This document shows, piece by piece, positions 1-9,171 of a DNA stretch of 64,000 nucleotides (its first letter is position 1; each line of letters starts with the position of its first letter). Position numbers and translations under genes: made by a program. Under the pieces are notes generated by a model. The model saw only the letters and a program-made list of their open reading frames with translations, was not told the origin of the DNA and did no database searches. Source of the DNA: Gillisia sp. Hel1_33_143 (GTDB lineage Bacteria; Bacteroidota; Bacteroidia; Flavobacteriales; Flavobacteriaceae); the NCBI RefSeq assembly GCF_900104765.1, contig NZ_LT629737.1:3100001-3164000 (forward strand), in the 5' to 3' direction.

Positions 1-1170
1 ATTTTATTCGTCATATTCTCCTCTACCGGGAATTCAAAACTTAATGTTGAAAAAGAACGAATTACCATTGGTAGTGTTCAAAACGGTAACTTCCAAGAAA
101 ACATCCCGGTGAACGGAGTGGTGCTGCCAATTAAGACCATTTATCTCGATGCTATGGAAGGTGGACGCGTGGAAGAACGTTTTGTGGAAGATGGTGCGAT
201 GATGAAAAAAGGGGAACCAATAATTCGATTGTCGAATACCGATTTGGAGCTGAGCCTCGTAAATCAAGAAACTCAGGTTTATAATCTGCTTACACAGATG
301 CAGATTTCACAAAATGCTGCCAGACAGAATACCATCAATAAGCGGAACAATCTTACCGATGTAGAAAATAATTTAATCGAAGCCAAACGTAAATATAAGC
401 TGAATAAAAAACTGCTGGAAAAAGGAGCCATTGGTCGGCAGGATTATATAGAATCTGAAAATAATTTCAATTATCAAAAAGAGAAATTTCAGCTGGCGCA
501 GGAAGTGTTGGCACAGGATTCCCTTTCCAGTAAACAGGAATCTAAACAAGCTCGAGAATCTTATGAAAGAACAAGAAAAGCTTTGGAATTAATGCGTAGA
601 AAAGTTGGTGACCTAGTGGTCAAAGCTCCGGTTGACGGACAACTTACCGCCCTGGATGCTGAAATTGGCCAATCTAAGCAAAAAGGGGAACGCTTGGGAC
701 AGATCGATGTGATTAGTGGTTATAAGGTTCGCGCTGAGATTGACGAACATTATATTTCCCGAATTTTTAACGGGCAGCGTGGTTCTTTTGATTTCAACGG
801 AGACTCTTATTCGTTGGAAATAAAGAAAGTTTATACTCAGGTTTCTAATGGAAGATTTCAGGTAGATATGCATTTTATTGATGGCGTTCCAGATAATATT
901 CGTCGCGGACAAAGTCTACAGATCAAGCTGGCGCTAAGCCAGGAAAAGGAAGCCGTGCTGGTTTCCAAAGGAGGATTCTTTCAGCAAACAGGAGGAAACT
1001 GGATCTTTAAAGTTTCCAAAGATGGAGAAAGCGCGTATAAAACACCTATAAAATTAGGCAGCCAGAATACGGAATATTATGAAGTTCTGGAAGGAATTGC
1101 ACCGGGCGACAGAGTTATAACCTCCAGCTATTCTAACTTTGGAGATATTGAAGAATTAGTGCTGGAATAA
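1..1170 (+). CDS. HlyD/AcrA-family periplasmic adaptor of an ABC exporter (5' partial)
   Basis: The reading frame is open from base 1, so the true start and most of the N-terminal membrane anchor lie outside the window. The visible start of the frame is hydrophobic, as expected of an inner-membrane anchor. A lipoyl-like half (GGRVEERFVEDG, then KKGEPIIRL) is followed by a long helical coiled-coil hairpin and a second lipoyl half (VKAPVDGQL) before the beta-barrel part. This is the usual layout of membrane-fusion proteins that bridge an inner-membrane pump to a TolC channel. It is first in an operon with MacB-like permeases, ATPases and a TolC-like protein, so a periplasmic adaptor role is well supported. 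The substrate is unknown. Confidence 0.9.
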   Translation: MLFVIFSSTGNSKLNVEKERITIGSVQNGNFQENIPVNGVVLPIKTIYLDAMEGGRVEERFVEDGAMMKKGEPIIRLSNTDLELSLVNQETQVYNLLTQMQISQNAARQNTINKRNNLTDVENNLIEAKRKYKLNKKLLEKGAIGRQDYIESENNFNYQKEKFQLAQEVLAQDSLSSKQESKQARESYERTRKALELMRRKVGDLVVKAPVDGQLTALDAEIGQSKQKGERLGQIDVISGYKVRAEIDEHYISRIFNGQRGSFDFNGDSYSLEIKKVYTQVSNGRFQVDMHFIDGVPDNIRRGQSLQIKLALSQEKEAVLVSKGGFFQQTGGNWIFKVSKDGESAYKTPIKLGSQNTEYYEVLEGIAPGDRVITSSYSNFGDIEELVLE

Positions 1171-1227
1171 TGCCACAAATTTGAAATTGAAAACATCTTT
1201 AAAATAACACCGATAAATCAGTATAAA

Positions 1228-1905
1228 ATGATAAAAATTACCAACCTCGAAAAATATTACAAAACCGAAGAGGTACAAACCATCGCTCTTAACAAGCTTT
1301 CATTCGAAGTGAAAGAGGGAGAATTTGCCGCCATTATGGGACCTTCCGGTTGCGGAAAATCAACTTTACTTAATATTCTTGGATTATTGGACGATCCTGA
1401 CGGCGGCAGCTATTTGTTCAACGGGATAGAAGTTGCCGGATATAATGAACGGAAAAGAGCTCAACTAAGAAAGCATAATATTGGCTTCGTTTTCCAGAGC
1501 TTTAACCTCATAGACGAACTAAGTGTTTTCGAGAACGTGGAACTTCCACTTATCTATACCGGAGTGAAAACTGCGGAACGAAAAGAACGTGTTCACCAGG
1601 TTCTGGAAAAGATGCAGATCATGCACCGTAGAAAGCATTTCCCGCAGCAATTATCTGGAGGACAACAGCAGCGTGTGGCAGTAGCCCGGGCAGTTGTTAA
1701 TAATCCAAAGTTGATACTTGCCGATGAGCCTACCGGAAATTTGGACAGTAGCAATGGAAACGAAGTTATGGATCTTTTAACTGAACTCAACGAAGCGGGA
1801 ACCACCATCATCATGGTGACGCATAGCGAACACGACGCAAAATTCAGCCATCGAATCATCAGGATGCTGGACGGGCAGAAAGTAACCGAAAATGTACTAG
1901 TATAA
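1228..1905 (+). CDS. ABC transporter ATP-binding protein, MacB/LolD type
   Basis: A 225-aa stand-alone ATPase of the MacB/LolD/FtsE class. Walker A is GPSGCGKST at about residues 38-46, the signature is LSGGQQQRVAVARA near residue 141, and Walker B is [11 protein letters not shown] near 160, followed by the H-loop (MVTHSEH). It would power the FtsX-type permeases encoded immediately downstream. The length is normal for the family. It lies 57 bp after the adaptor and 32 bp before the first permease, consistent with one transcript. Confidence 0.95.
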   Translation: MIKITNLEKYYKTEEVQTIALNKLSFEVKEGEFAAIMGPSGCGKSTLLNILGLLDDPDGGSYLFNGIEVAGYNERKRAQLRKHNIGFVFQSFNLIDELSVFENVELPLIYTGVKTAERKERVHQVLEKMQIMHRRKHFPQQLSGGQQQRVAVARAVVNNPKLILADEPTGNLDSSNGNEVMDLLTELNEAGTTIIMVTHSEHDAKFSHRIIRMLDGQKVTENVLV

Positions 1906-1937
1906 CGGGATCATTCATCAATCAAAAAATCGGAACT

Positions 1938-4328
1938 ATGTTTAAACTTTATCTCAAATCGGCTTTCAGAAATCTATGGAACAGAAAATTTTACAGTTTC
2001 CTGAATATGCTCGGCCTGGCGGTGGGACTCGCAACCAGCGTCATGCTCCTTATGTGGGTGCAGAATGAGTGGAGTTTTGACCAATTTCATGATCAATCTG
2101 AAAATATCTATCGAGTAAATTCTCGTTTTAAAACCGAAGCTGAAGATAATGTCTGGTCTACGGCTCCAGGTCCCGTAAAGGTGTATGCTGAAGACATTCC
2201 GGAAATTGAAGAACTGGTACGAATTAATTTCGCTGATGGAATTACGATTAGCGACAAGGACAGTAAAAAGAAGTTTTATAAAAAGACGGTGGCCATGGCC
2301 GACGAGAATTTCTTTGATGTTTTCAGCTTCGCATTTTTATATGGATCGAAGGAAGGTGCAATGAATGATCCCTATTCGGTTATTCTTACCAAAGAAACCG
2401 CTGAAAAGATATTTAAAAATGATCTGGAAAATGCTGTTGGAAAACAACTCATCTCTAATGGGGAAACTTTCAATATCAAAGGAATTCTAAAGGAAATTCC
2501 TAAAAACTCTAGCATTCAATTTGATGCTGTGATCCCGATGTCTTACTATGGAGCTATGTTCAAAGCCAGTGGCGGAAATGGAAGATGGAAAACCATTGAT
2601 ACCGATGTGGGAAATTACAGCTTTTCTTCGTTCGCTAAACTTTCCGAAAATGCCAATCCGCAAAGCGCTGCATCAAAAATGTCTGCTTCTCTTGCCGCGG
2701 CGATTGCAGATGAAGGAGATTTCAATATTTCCTTTCAGCTTCAACCACTAGAAAAGATTCACCTTATTAGTGCAGATGGTAATGACAGTTCAGCGACTCA
2801 GGTAAAAATCATCATGCTGGTCGTGATCATGCTTCTCGCGATAGCCAGTATTAATTACATCAATATTTCAACAGCACAGGCCATCAAAAGAGCCAAGGAA
2901 GTTAGCGTTAGAAAAATTATCGGTGCCAATAAACAGCAATTATTTTTTCAGTTTATACTTGAAACCAGCCTATTATTCCTGTTTTCTATTGTATTGGCCA
3001 TCGGTTTGATCTATTTACTGATGCCGGTCTATAATTTTATCGCTGGGAATCAGCTTATTTTCTCAATAACTGATGGCGGTGTGTGGAAAGTGATCGCGAT
3101 TAGTTTTTTTGCCACACTAATAGCTTCCAGCATTTATCCCGCTATTTTATTGTCGTCTTTTAAGCCTATAGAAAGTCTGCGTGGCCGTGTAAAATCAGGT
3201 TTTAAAACCGGAACGCTTCGGAAAGGCCTCGTAGTTTTCCAGTTTTCAATGGCTATCATTTTGCTGATTGCTACTCTATTCATGTCCCAACAAATGGATT
3301 ATATGAAAAATCGTGATCTGGGATATTCCAAGGAAAATGTCGTCATGGTTCCGCTGAATTCAGATGCACGGAATCATCTGGACGCGATTCAGAATAATTT
3401 AAAAAATAACGAAGCTATTGAAAATGTTGCAGTAACCAGTTTTTCTGATTTCAGCAGTATTGACGGTTCTACAGGAGACTTGGACTGGGAGGGAAAATCT
3501 CCAAACAGTTCTTTAATCATTACGCAAGTTTATGTGGAAAAAGAATTTATTCCAACCATGAAGATCGAATTGCTGGAAGGCCATAATTTTCGTGGTACTC
3601 CGGCCGATACTTCTTCATTTATCCTGAATGAAACTGCAGTAGAGCAGATGGGACTTCAGAAACCATATGTGGGCAAGGAAATCAGATTTCATGCTAAAAA
3701 AGGAAAAATTATAGGGATCGCTGAAGATTTCAATTTTAAACACCTGAAGGAAAAAGTGTCACCACTTATTATGTTTTCCTTCTGGAATATCAAAAATCAA
3801 CTGGTTGTTCGCACCAAAGCCGGACAGGAAAAAAAGGCAATCGCGGCACTGGCATCAGTATTTGAAAAATATCCGGGAGAAGAACCTTTTAGTTACTCGT
3901 TTATCGATGAACAATTCGATGCCAGGTATAAAGCCGATGAACAATCGGAAAGCTTATTCGAAGTTTTTGCCGGAATTGCCATTTTCATTTCTTGCCTTGG
4001 TTTATTCGGACTTTCCACCTATACCGCTCAGACAAGAAAAAAGGAAATTGGAGTAAGAAAGGTATTGGGGGCAAATGTTACTACGATCGTTTCCCTCTTA
4101 TCCAAAGACTTTTTAAAACTGGTTCTTATCGCCATCCTGATTGCGTCACCAGTAGCCTGGTGGTTTATGCAGAAATGGCTGGAAGGTTTTGCCAACCGTA
4201 TCAATATAGACTGGACCTACTTCCTTCTTGCCGGATTCCTGGCTATTGGAATCGCCTTACTCACCGTTAGTTTTCAAGCCATTAAAGCCGCTATTTCAAA
4301 TCCTGTTAAAAGTTTACGAACCGAATAA
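1938..4328 (+). CDS. ABC transporter permease, duplicated FtsX/MacB_PCD type (copy 1 of 4)
   Basis: A 796-aa inner-membrane protein. It has an N-terminal transmembrane helix after MFKLYLKSAFRNLWNRK, a large periplasmic MacB_PCD-like region, and a first FtsX domain around residues 285-420, with the hallmark VSVRKIIGANKQQL loop. A second periplasmic region follows, and the last FtsX domain carries IGVRKVLGANVTT. The protein ends in the family tail PVKSLRTE. These double-FtsX permeases are typical of Bacteroidota and pair with MacB/LolD-type ATPases. Three paralogues follow directly. Confidence 0.93.
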   Translation: MFKLYLKSAFRNLWNRKFYSFLNMLGLAVGLATSVMLLMWVQNEWSFDQFHDQSENIYRVNSRFKTEAEDNVWSTAPGPVKVYAEDIPEIEELVRINFADGITISDKDSKKKFYKKTVAMADENFFDVFSFAFLYGSKEGAMNDPYSVILTKETAEKIFKNDLENAVGKQLISNGETFNIKGILKEIPKNSSIQFDAVIPMSYYGAMFKASGGNGRWKTIDTDVGNYSFSSFAKLSENANPQSAASKMSASLAAAIADEGDFNISFQLQPLEKIHLISADGNDSSATQVKIIMLVVIMLLAIASINYINISTAQAIKRAKEVSVRKIIGANKQQLFFQFILETSLLFLFSIVLAIGLIYLLMPVYNFIAGNQLIFSITDGGVWKVIAISFFATLIASSIYPAILLSSFKPIESLRGRVKSGFKTGTLRKGLVVFQFSMAIILLIATLFMSQQMDYMKNRDLGYSKENVVMVPLNSDARNHLDAIQNNLKNNEAIENVAVTSFSDFSSIDGSTGDLDWEGKSPNSSLIITQVYVEKEFIPTMKIELLEGHNFRGTPADTSSFILNETAVEQMGLQKPYVGKEIRFHAKKGKIIGIAEDFNFKHLKEKVSPLIMFSFWNIKNQLVVRTKAGQEKKAIAALASVFEKYPGEEPFSYSFIDEQFDARYKADEQSESLFEVFAGIAIFISCLGLFGLSTYTAQTRKKEIGVRKVLGANVTTIVSLLSKDFLKLVLIAILIASPVAWWFMQKWLEGFANRINIDWTYFLLAGFLAIGIALLTVSFQAIKAAISNPVKSLRTE

Positions 4329-4349
4329 AATATCATCAATCAGAAAATC

Positions 4350-6767
4350 ATGATCAAGAATTATCTAAAAATAGCGTGGCGCAGTCTCTGGAAGGAAAAG
4401 ACTTTTACTTTTCTGAACGTATTCGGACTTTCGGTGGCATTCGGCGCAGCCATACTTCTCTCTATGTATGCGCTTTTCGGACTCTCTTATAATATGTTCC
4501 ATGAGAATGCAGATGAGCTCTACCAGGTCTACCGCACGTCCTATACGCCTAAAGGACCGGAGCCGGGAATTGCCCAGCCACTCCCCTTTGCTGCTGCGCT
4601 TAAAGATGAAGTTCCGGGAGTAGAGAAAATAACCCGTTTCAATGGTGGTAGCGTTTTAGCAAGTATTGATGAAAATCAGGTTCGTTTACGGTCTGCTTTT
4701 GTAGATCCGGAATTCTTTTCAATGTTTACTTTCCCGGTTTTAAATGGTGATCAAAAACCAGTTGCCGGAAAATCTGAAGTTGCCCTTACACAAGAAGCAG
4801 CGAAAAACCTTTTTGGAAACGAAGAAGCACTGGGAAAATCGGTTAATATATTTATCGATGAACAAGAGGTTCCCTTTACCGTTACTTCTATTTTAAAGAA
4901 TATTCCGAAAGAAAGTAACCTTGGATTTGATATCGCGCTAAATTTTAAAAGTCAGCCTTACCACGCTTATGAAAGAAATATAGGAAGCTGGGATAATTCT
5001 AATCACGAAGTTTATATGCAGCTTGCTAAAGGTATTTCCCCAGCTCAGTTCGAGAAATCTACGCGCGATTTTTCCAATCTTCATTACAAAACTGAAATAG
5101 AAAAGGCAAAAAGAGATGGGGCCAAGCCCAATGAAAACGGGCAGTTTATTGAACAAAAACTATTATCTGTTAAAGACCTCAATTTTGTAAAAGTTGAAAA
5201 TGGGATGGCTGTTCCCAACAGGACCTACCCTTACCTCATTTTAGGTATCGCGTTCCTCATATTGTTCATTGCCAGCGTCAATTTCATTAATATGAATATC
5301 GCCAAAAGCTCGCAACGACTTCGTGAAATTGGAATGCGAAAAACCCTTGGAGCCAATAAACACCAGTTATTCTTTCAATTTTGGGGAGAAAGTATCCTCG
5401 TATTTTTAGGCGCCATGCTTTTAGGATTACTGTTCGCCAATCTTTTAATAGATCCTTTTCAGACCTTATTTAATACCAAAGCTACTTTTGCCAATGTGAT
5501 CAGTCTAAAAAACCTGGTAGGTTTTATTGTTATTCTCTTGCTCATCACACTCATTGCCGGTGGATACCCCGCAATGCTCTTAAGTAAACTGGGGACGCTA
5601 AAAGCTTTAAAAGGAAAGATCCAGGTAAATGGCGGTAACAGGTTAAGAAATGCGCTTATCGTGGTTCAATTCAGCATAGCGATACTCTTAATTAGCGGAA
5701 CCCTTGTTCTCAGGAATCAGCTTCAGTTTATGCGGAATAAAGATCTGGGATTCAATAAGGAACAGGTGATCTCCTTTCCGCTGAACGGGAAAAAAGATGA
5801 CTTCCGTACTATGCAGTTACTGCGGAATGAACTTCGCAGCAAACCCGGAATAGTAAGTATTTCCGCCGGAAACAATATCCTGGGAATGGGGAAAGACCAT
5901 ACCACTTCTACCAGCGTTACAGGCTTTGAATATAAAGGCCGCCAGATGAAAACCAACATTCTGGCAGTAGACTACAATTATCCCGAAACCGTAGGCCTCG
6001 AAATTATTGAAGGAAGAAGTTTTGATAACTCAAGACCTTCAGATACCCTTTCTGTGCTCATTAATGAAACGATGGCCAGGGATTTGAATGAAAAAGAGAT
6101 TTTAACCGCACACCTTGGTATTGATGGTGACCTTCCATATTCCGTAATTGGAGTGGTAAAAGATTTTAATTTTCAGTCACTAGACAAAGAAGTAGAACCG
6201 CTTACCATTTTCTTAAATCCAAAATGGAATTTACGTTACGCTTTTGTAAAAGTGGCACCTCAAAACCTGACCGGCTCTTTTAATGACGTTAAAGCTGCCT
6301 GGAAAAAAATTGAACCAAATGCCGAATTCCTGGGTTCTTTTCTTGATGAAAATATAGATCGAACGCTTGAAAAAGAACGCACGATGACCACGATGATCAC
6401 CAGCGGATCGGTGCTCGCCATCATTTTAAGCTGCGTTGGACTTTTTGCCATTTCCTTACTCGTTGTTTCCCAAAGGAGAAAGGAGATTGGAATTCGCAAG
6501 GTTGTAGGCGCCAGTGTTGGAAAGATCACCATTATGCTGACTTCAGATTTTCTAAAGCTTGTAGGAATAGCCTTTTTGATAGCGACTCCAATCGCTTGGT
6601 ATTTTAGTAAAGAATGGCTTCAGAATTATCCTTACCGAATGGGTTTGAGTATATGGATTTTTATTGGTGCCGGAATCATTGCTCTTTTAATCGCCATTCT
6701 TACTATTAGTTTTAGAACCATTCGTGCGGCCATGCAGAATCCCGTAAAATCTTTAAAAACCGAATAA
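4350..6767 (+). CDS. ABC transporter permease, duplicated FtsX/MacB_PCD type (copy 2 of 4)
   Basis: An 805-aa paralogue of the preceding permease with the same plan: an N-terminal helix after MIKNYLKIAWRSLW, periplasmic domains, and two FtsX domains with REIGMRKTLGANKHQL and KEIGIRKVVGASVGK loops. It ends in PVKSLKTE. It begins 21 bp after copy 1 and is separated from copy 3 by only 3 bp. The periplasmic regions differ clearly between the copies, so this is an old duplication rather than a recent tandem repeat. Confidence 0.93.
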   Translation: MIKNYLKIAWRSLWKEKTFTFLNVFGLSVAFGAAILLSMYALFGLSYNMFHENADELYQVYRTSYTPKGPEPGIAQPLPFAAALKDEVPGVEKITRFNGGSVLASIDENQVRLRSAFVDPEFFSMFTFPVLNGDQKPVAGKSEVALTQEAAKNLFGNEEALGKSVNIFIDEQEVPFTVTSILKNIPKESNLGFDIALNFKSQPYHAYERNIGSWDNSNHEVYMQLAKGISPAQFEKSTRDFSNLHYKTEIEKAKRDGAKPNENGQFIEQKLLSVKDLNFVKVENGMAVPNRTYPYLILGIAFLILFIASVNFINMNIAKSSQRLREIGMRKTLGANKHQLFFQFWGESILVFLGAMLLGLLFANLLIDPFQTLFNTKATFANVISLKNLVGFIVILLLITLIAGGYPAMLLSKLGTLKALKGKIQVNGGNRLRNALIVVQFSIAILLISGTLVLRNQLQFMRNKDLGFNKEQVISFPLNGKKDDFRTMQLLRNELRSKPGIVSISAGNNILGMGKDHTTSTSVTGFEYKGRQMKTNILAVDYNYPETVGLEIIEGRSFDNSRPSDTLSVLINETMARDLNEKEILTAHLGIDGDLPYSVIGVVKDFNFQSLDKEVEPLTIFLNPKWNLRYAFVKVAPQNLTGSFNDVKAAWKKIEPNAEFLGSFLDENIDRTLEKERTMTTMITSGSVLAIILSCVGLFAISLLVVSQRRKEIGIRKVVGASVGKITIMLTSDFLKLVGIAFLIATPIAWYFSKEWLQNYPYRMGLSIWIFIGAGIIALLIAILTISFRTIRAAMQNPVKSLKTE

Positions 6768-6770
6768 ATT

Positions 6771-9161
6771 ATGATCAGAAATCATTTCAAGATAGCGTGG
6801 AGGAATATAAAATCCAACAAGACCTATTCGGGGATTAATATTACTGGTCTCAGCATTGGCTTGGCGGCATTCCTGCTCATCGCCACGGTAGTGATCAACG
6901 AAATGAGTTATGACCATCAATGGAGTAAAGGCAATCGCATTTACCGGCTTGTTGAGGAAAACACCAACCTTGGTGAAAAGGGTATTTCTACCGCTTCCCC
7001 ATTAGGTCCGCAGCTTATTGAAAATTTCGAGCAGGTGGAAACCTCTACTGAAATTTATACCGGTTCCACCAATTTTAAATTTGATAACAGTCCTGTAGAA
7101 TTAACTTCCCTAGAAGTAAATCCCGGCATTTGGAACCTTTTGGATTTACAGGTTCTTCAGGGTAATCCACAGAATTTTACTGACGGGTATCTCAATCTAG
7201 TGATTACAGAAAAGATCAAAAAGCAGTATTTCCCTAATTCCGATCCCGTTGGTAAAATTGTAAAAGACATCTCCAGTTTTGGTAGTTCAACCGAATATTA
7301 TATATCCGGCATTATCAAAGATCTGCCGATGAACACGCATTTACGCTCAGATGTATTAGTAATCCAAAAACCCCGTTTCACCAAATTTCCTACAGATGGA
7401 TTTACGCCTTATTCAGTACAATATCTAATGCTTAAACCTGGTGTTTCGGCATCTGCCTTTATGGCGGTGGTGAATAACTGGTATAAAAAACTTCCAGACG
7501 TACAGGAAAATAGGGAGTTCTCGCTACAGCCGATGGAAGATATTTATCTGAAATCTGATAATTACTTCCAGAAGGTAAAAGGCAACCAGCGAAATATCAA
7601 CATCCTAACCGGGGTCGCGATTTTGCTCTTATTGATCGCATGTATCAATTTTGTAAATCTCAGTACCGCCAGAACGCTCAAAAAGATAAAAAATACAGGT
7701 CTTCGAAAAGTTCTTGGAGCCAGCCGCAAAAGCCTGATCGCCCAATTTCTGGCAGAATCCTTTCTTTTCTTCGGAATAAGTTATCTATTGGGACTTGGTA
7801 TTTATTACCTCTTTCTACCTTATCTCGAAGGATTCCTGGGCAACGAACTGGCACTCACGATCACTGGAAGTGTTCAGCTATTACTGATAACTTTAGCAGC
7901 AATTAGCTTTATAAGCCTGCTTACAGGAATTTATCCGGCCTGGACGATCTCCAAACCGAACGCTTCCAATTTGGTGAGCAATAGTTTTAAAACCAGCCGC
8001 AGTTCAGAATATTTCAGAAAAGGCCTGGTGGTCACTCAATTCGTCATTACAATCGGGATCATCGTAGCTACGTTGGTAGTCAATAATCAGCTGAAATTTT
8101 TAAATACTAAAGATCTTGGCTTCAATAAAGAAAATCTACTTTTTATCAAGTTCACTAAATGGGGTGATAAAGGTGCTGCCTTTGAAAAAGAGATCAAAAA
8201 GATCCCAGGTGTCGAAAATGCCAGCATTGGTCAGTGGATTCCCTCCAGCGCCGGCGGTACTTTTAGTCAGGAAATCGAAGATCCACAATCTGCAGGCGAT
8301 AAGCTGGAAACCTGGTATATCGATGCTGATAAAAATCTTTTTTCCACGCTTGAATTACAACTGGTTAAAGGCAGAGATTTCAGAAATGAATTTTCAGCAG
8401 AAAATGTTTTACAGCCGGATGCTTCAGAGGAAGAAGAAAATAGTTCTGATTCCAAACCTGTTCTTATTACAGAATTCACCGCAGAAAGACTAAATATCGA
8501 TGAACTCAACAAACCTTACAAGCAGCTAAAAGGCATTCCGGTTGGAATCGTAAAGAATTTTCATAATCAAACGCTGCGAAATCCACTGGCTCCAACAATC
8601 ATAAGATCCATAGAAAATCCTCAATATGGAAATATGCTGGTGAGGGTAAATACTGAAAATCCGCAAGAAGTCATCGGCCAGATAAATAAAAGATACAACG
8701 CATTCTTTCCCGAGAATCTTTTTAATTATTCCTGGATTTCCAATGATCTCGCGAAGGAATTCCGGGCGGAAAATAAACTAAGAAGTGTACTACAAATTTT
8801 CAGCCTACTCATCGTTTTCCTTTCCTGTCTTGGTTTATTTGGTTTTATCACTTTTATGATCCAGAACAGAACAAAAGAGATCAGTATTCGTAAAGTTTTG
8901 GGTGCATCGGTCACGCAGATCGTGAGTATTTTTTCCCGAGATTCTTTAAAATTGATTCTACTTTCTGCAGTTATTTCAATTCCTGTTGCCTGGTATCTAC
9001 TGGATAAATGGCTAGCAGATTTCCCGTATAGGATTGAGATCGTGCCTTCAGTCTTTATTCAAAGCGCCCTGGTAGTTTTAATTATCGCCATGGCAACCAT
9101 AGGAATTAGAATTGTAAGAGCGGCTTTCAGAAATCCGGCAGATAATTTAAGAACCGAATAA
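6771..9161 (+). CDS. ABC transporter permease, duplicated FtsX/MacB_PCD type (copy 3 of 4)
   Basis: A 796-aa paralogue with an N-terminal helix after MIRNHFKIAWRNIKSNK and FtsX-loop motifs KNTGLRKVLGASRKSL and KEISIRKVLGASVTQ. The tail is PADNLRTE instead of PVKSLRTE. Its second periplasmic domain carries an acidic, Glu/Ser-rich insert (around residues 545-562) not seen in the sister copies. The gene is tightly packed in the operon and probably forms homo- or heterodimers with the other copies. Confidence 0.93.
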   Translation: MIRNHFKIAWRNIKSNKTYSGINITGLSIGLAAFLLIATVVINEMSYDHQWSKGNRIYRLVEENTNLGEKGISTASPLGPQLIENFEQVETSTEIYTGSTNFKFDNSPVELTSLEVNPGIWNLLDLQVLQGNPQNFTDGYLNLVITEKIKKQYFPNSDPVGKIVKDISSFGSSTEYYISGIIKDLPMNTHLRSDVLVIQKPRFTKFPTDGFTPYSVQYLMLKPGVSASAFMAVVNNWYKKLPDVQENREFSLQPMEDIYLKSDNYFQKVKGNQRNINILTGVAILLLLIACINFVNLSTARTLKKIKNTGLRKVLGASRKSLIAQFLAESFLFFGISYLLGLGIYYLFLPYLEGFLGNELALTITGSVQLLLITLAAISFISLLTGIYPAWTISKPNASNLVSNSFKTSRSSEYFRKGLVVTQFVITIGIIVATLVVNNQLKFLNTKDLGFNKENLLFIKFTKWGDKGAAFEKEIKKIPGVENASIGQWIPSSAGGTFSQEIEDPQSAGDKLETWYIDADKNLFSTLELQLVKGRDFRNEFSAENVLQPDASEEEENSSDSKPVLITEFTAERLNIDELNKPYKQLKGIPVGIVKNFHNQTLRNPLAPTIIRSIENPQYGNMLVRVNTENPQEVIGQINKRYNAFFPENLFNYSWISNDLAKEFRAENKLRSVLQIFSLLIVFLSCLGLFGFITFMIQNRTKEISIRKVLGASVTQIVSIFSRDSLKLILLSAVISIPVAWYLLDKWLADFPYRIEIVPSVFIQSALVVLIIAMATIGIRIVRAAFRNPADNLRTE

Positions 9162-9171
9162 TCTTTCAGAT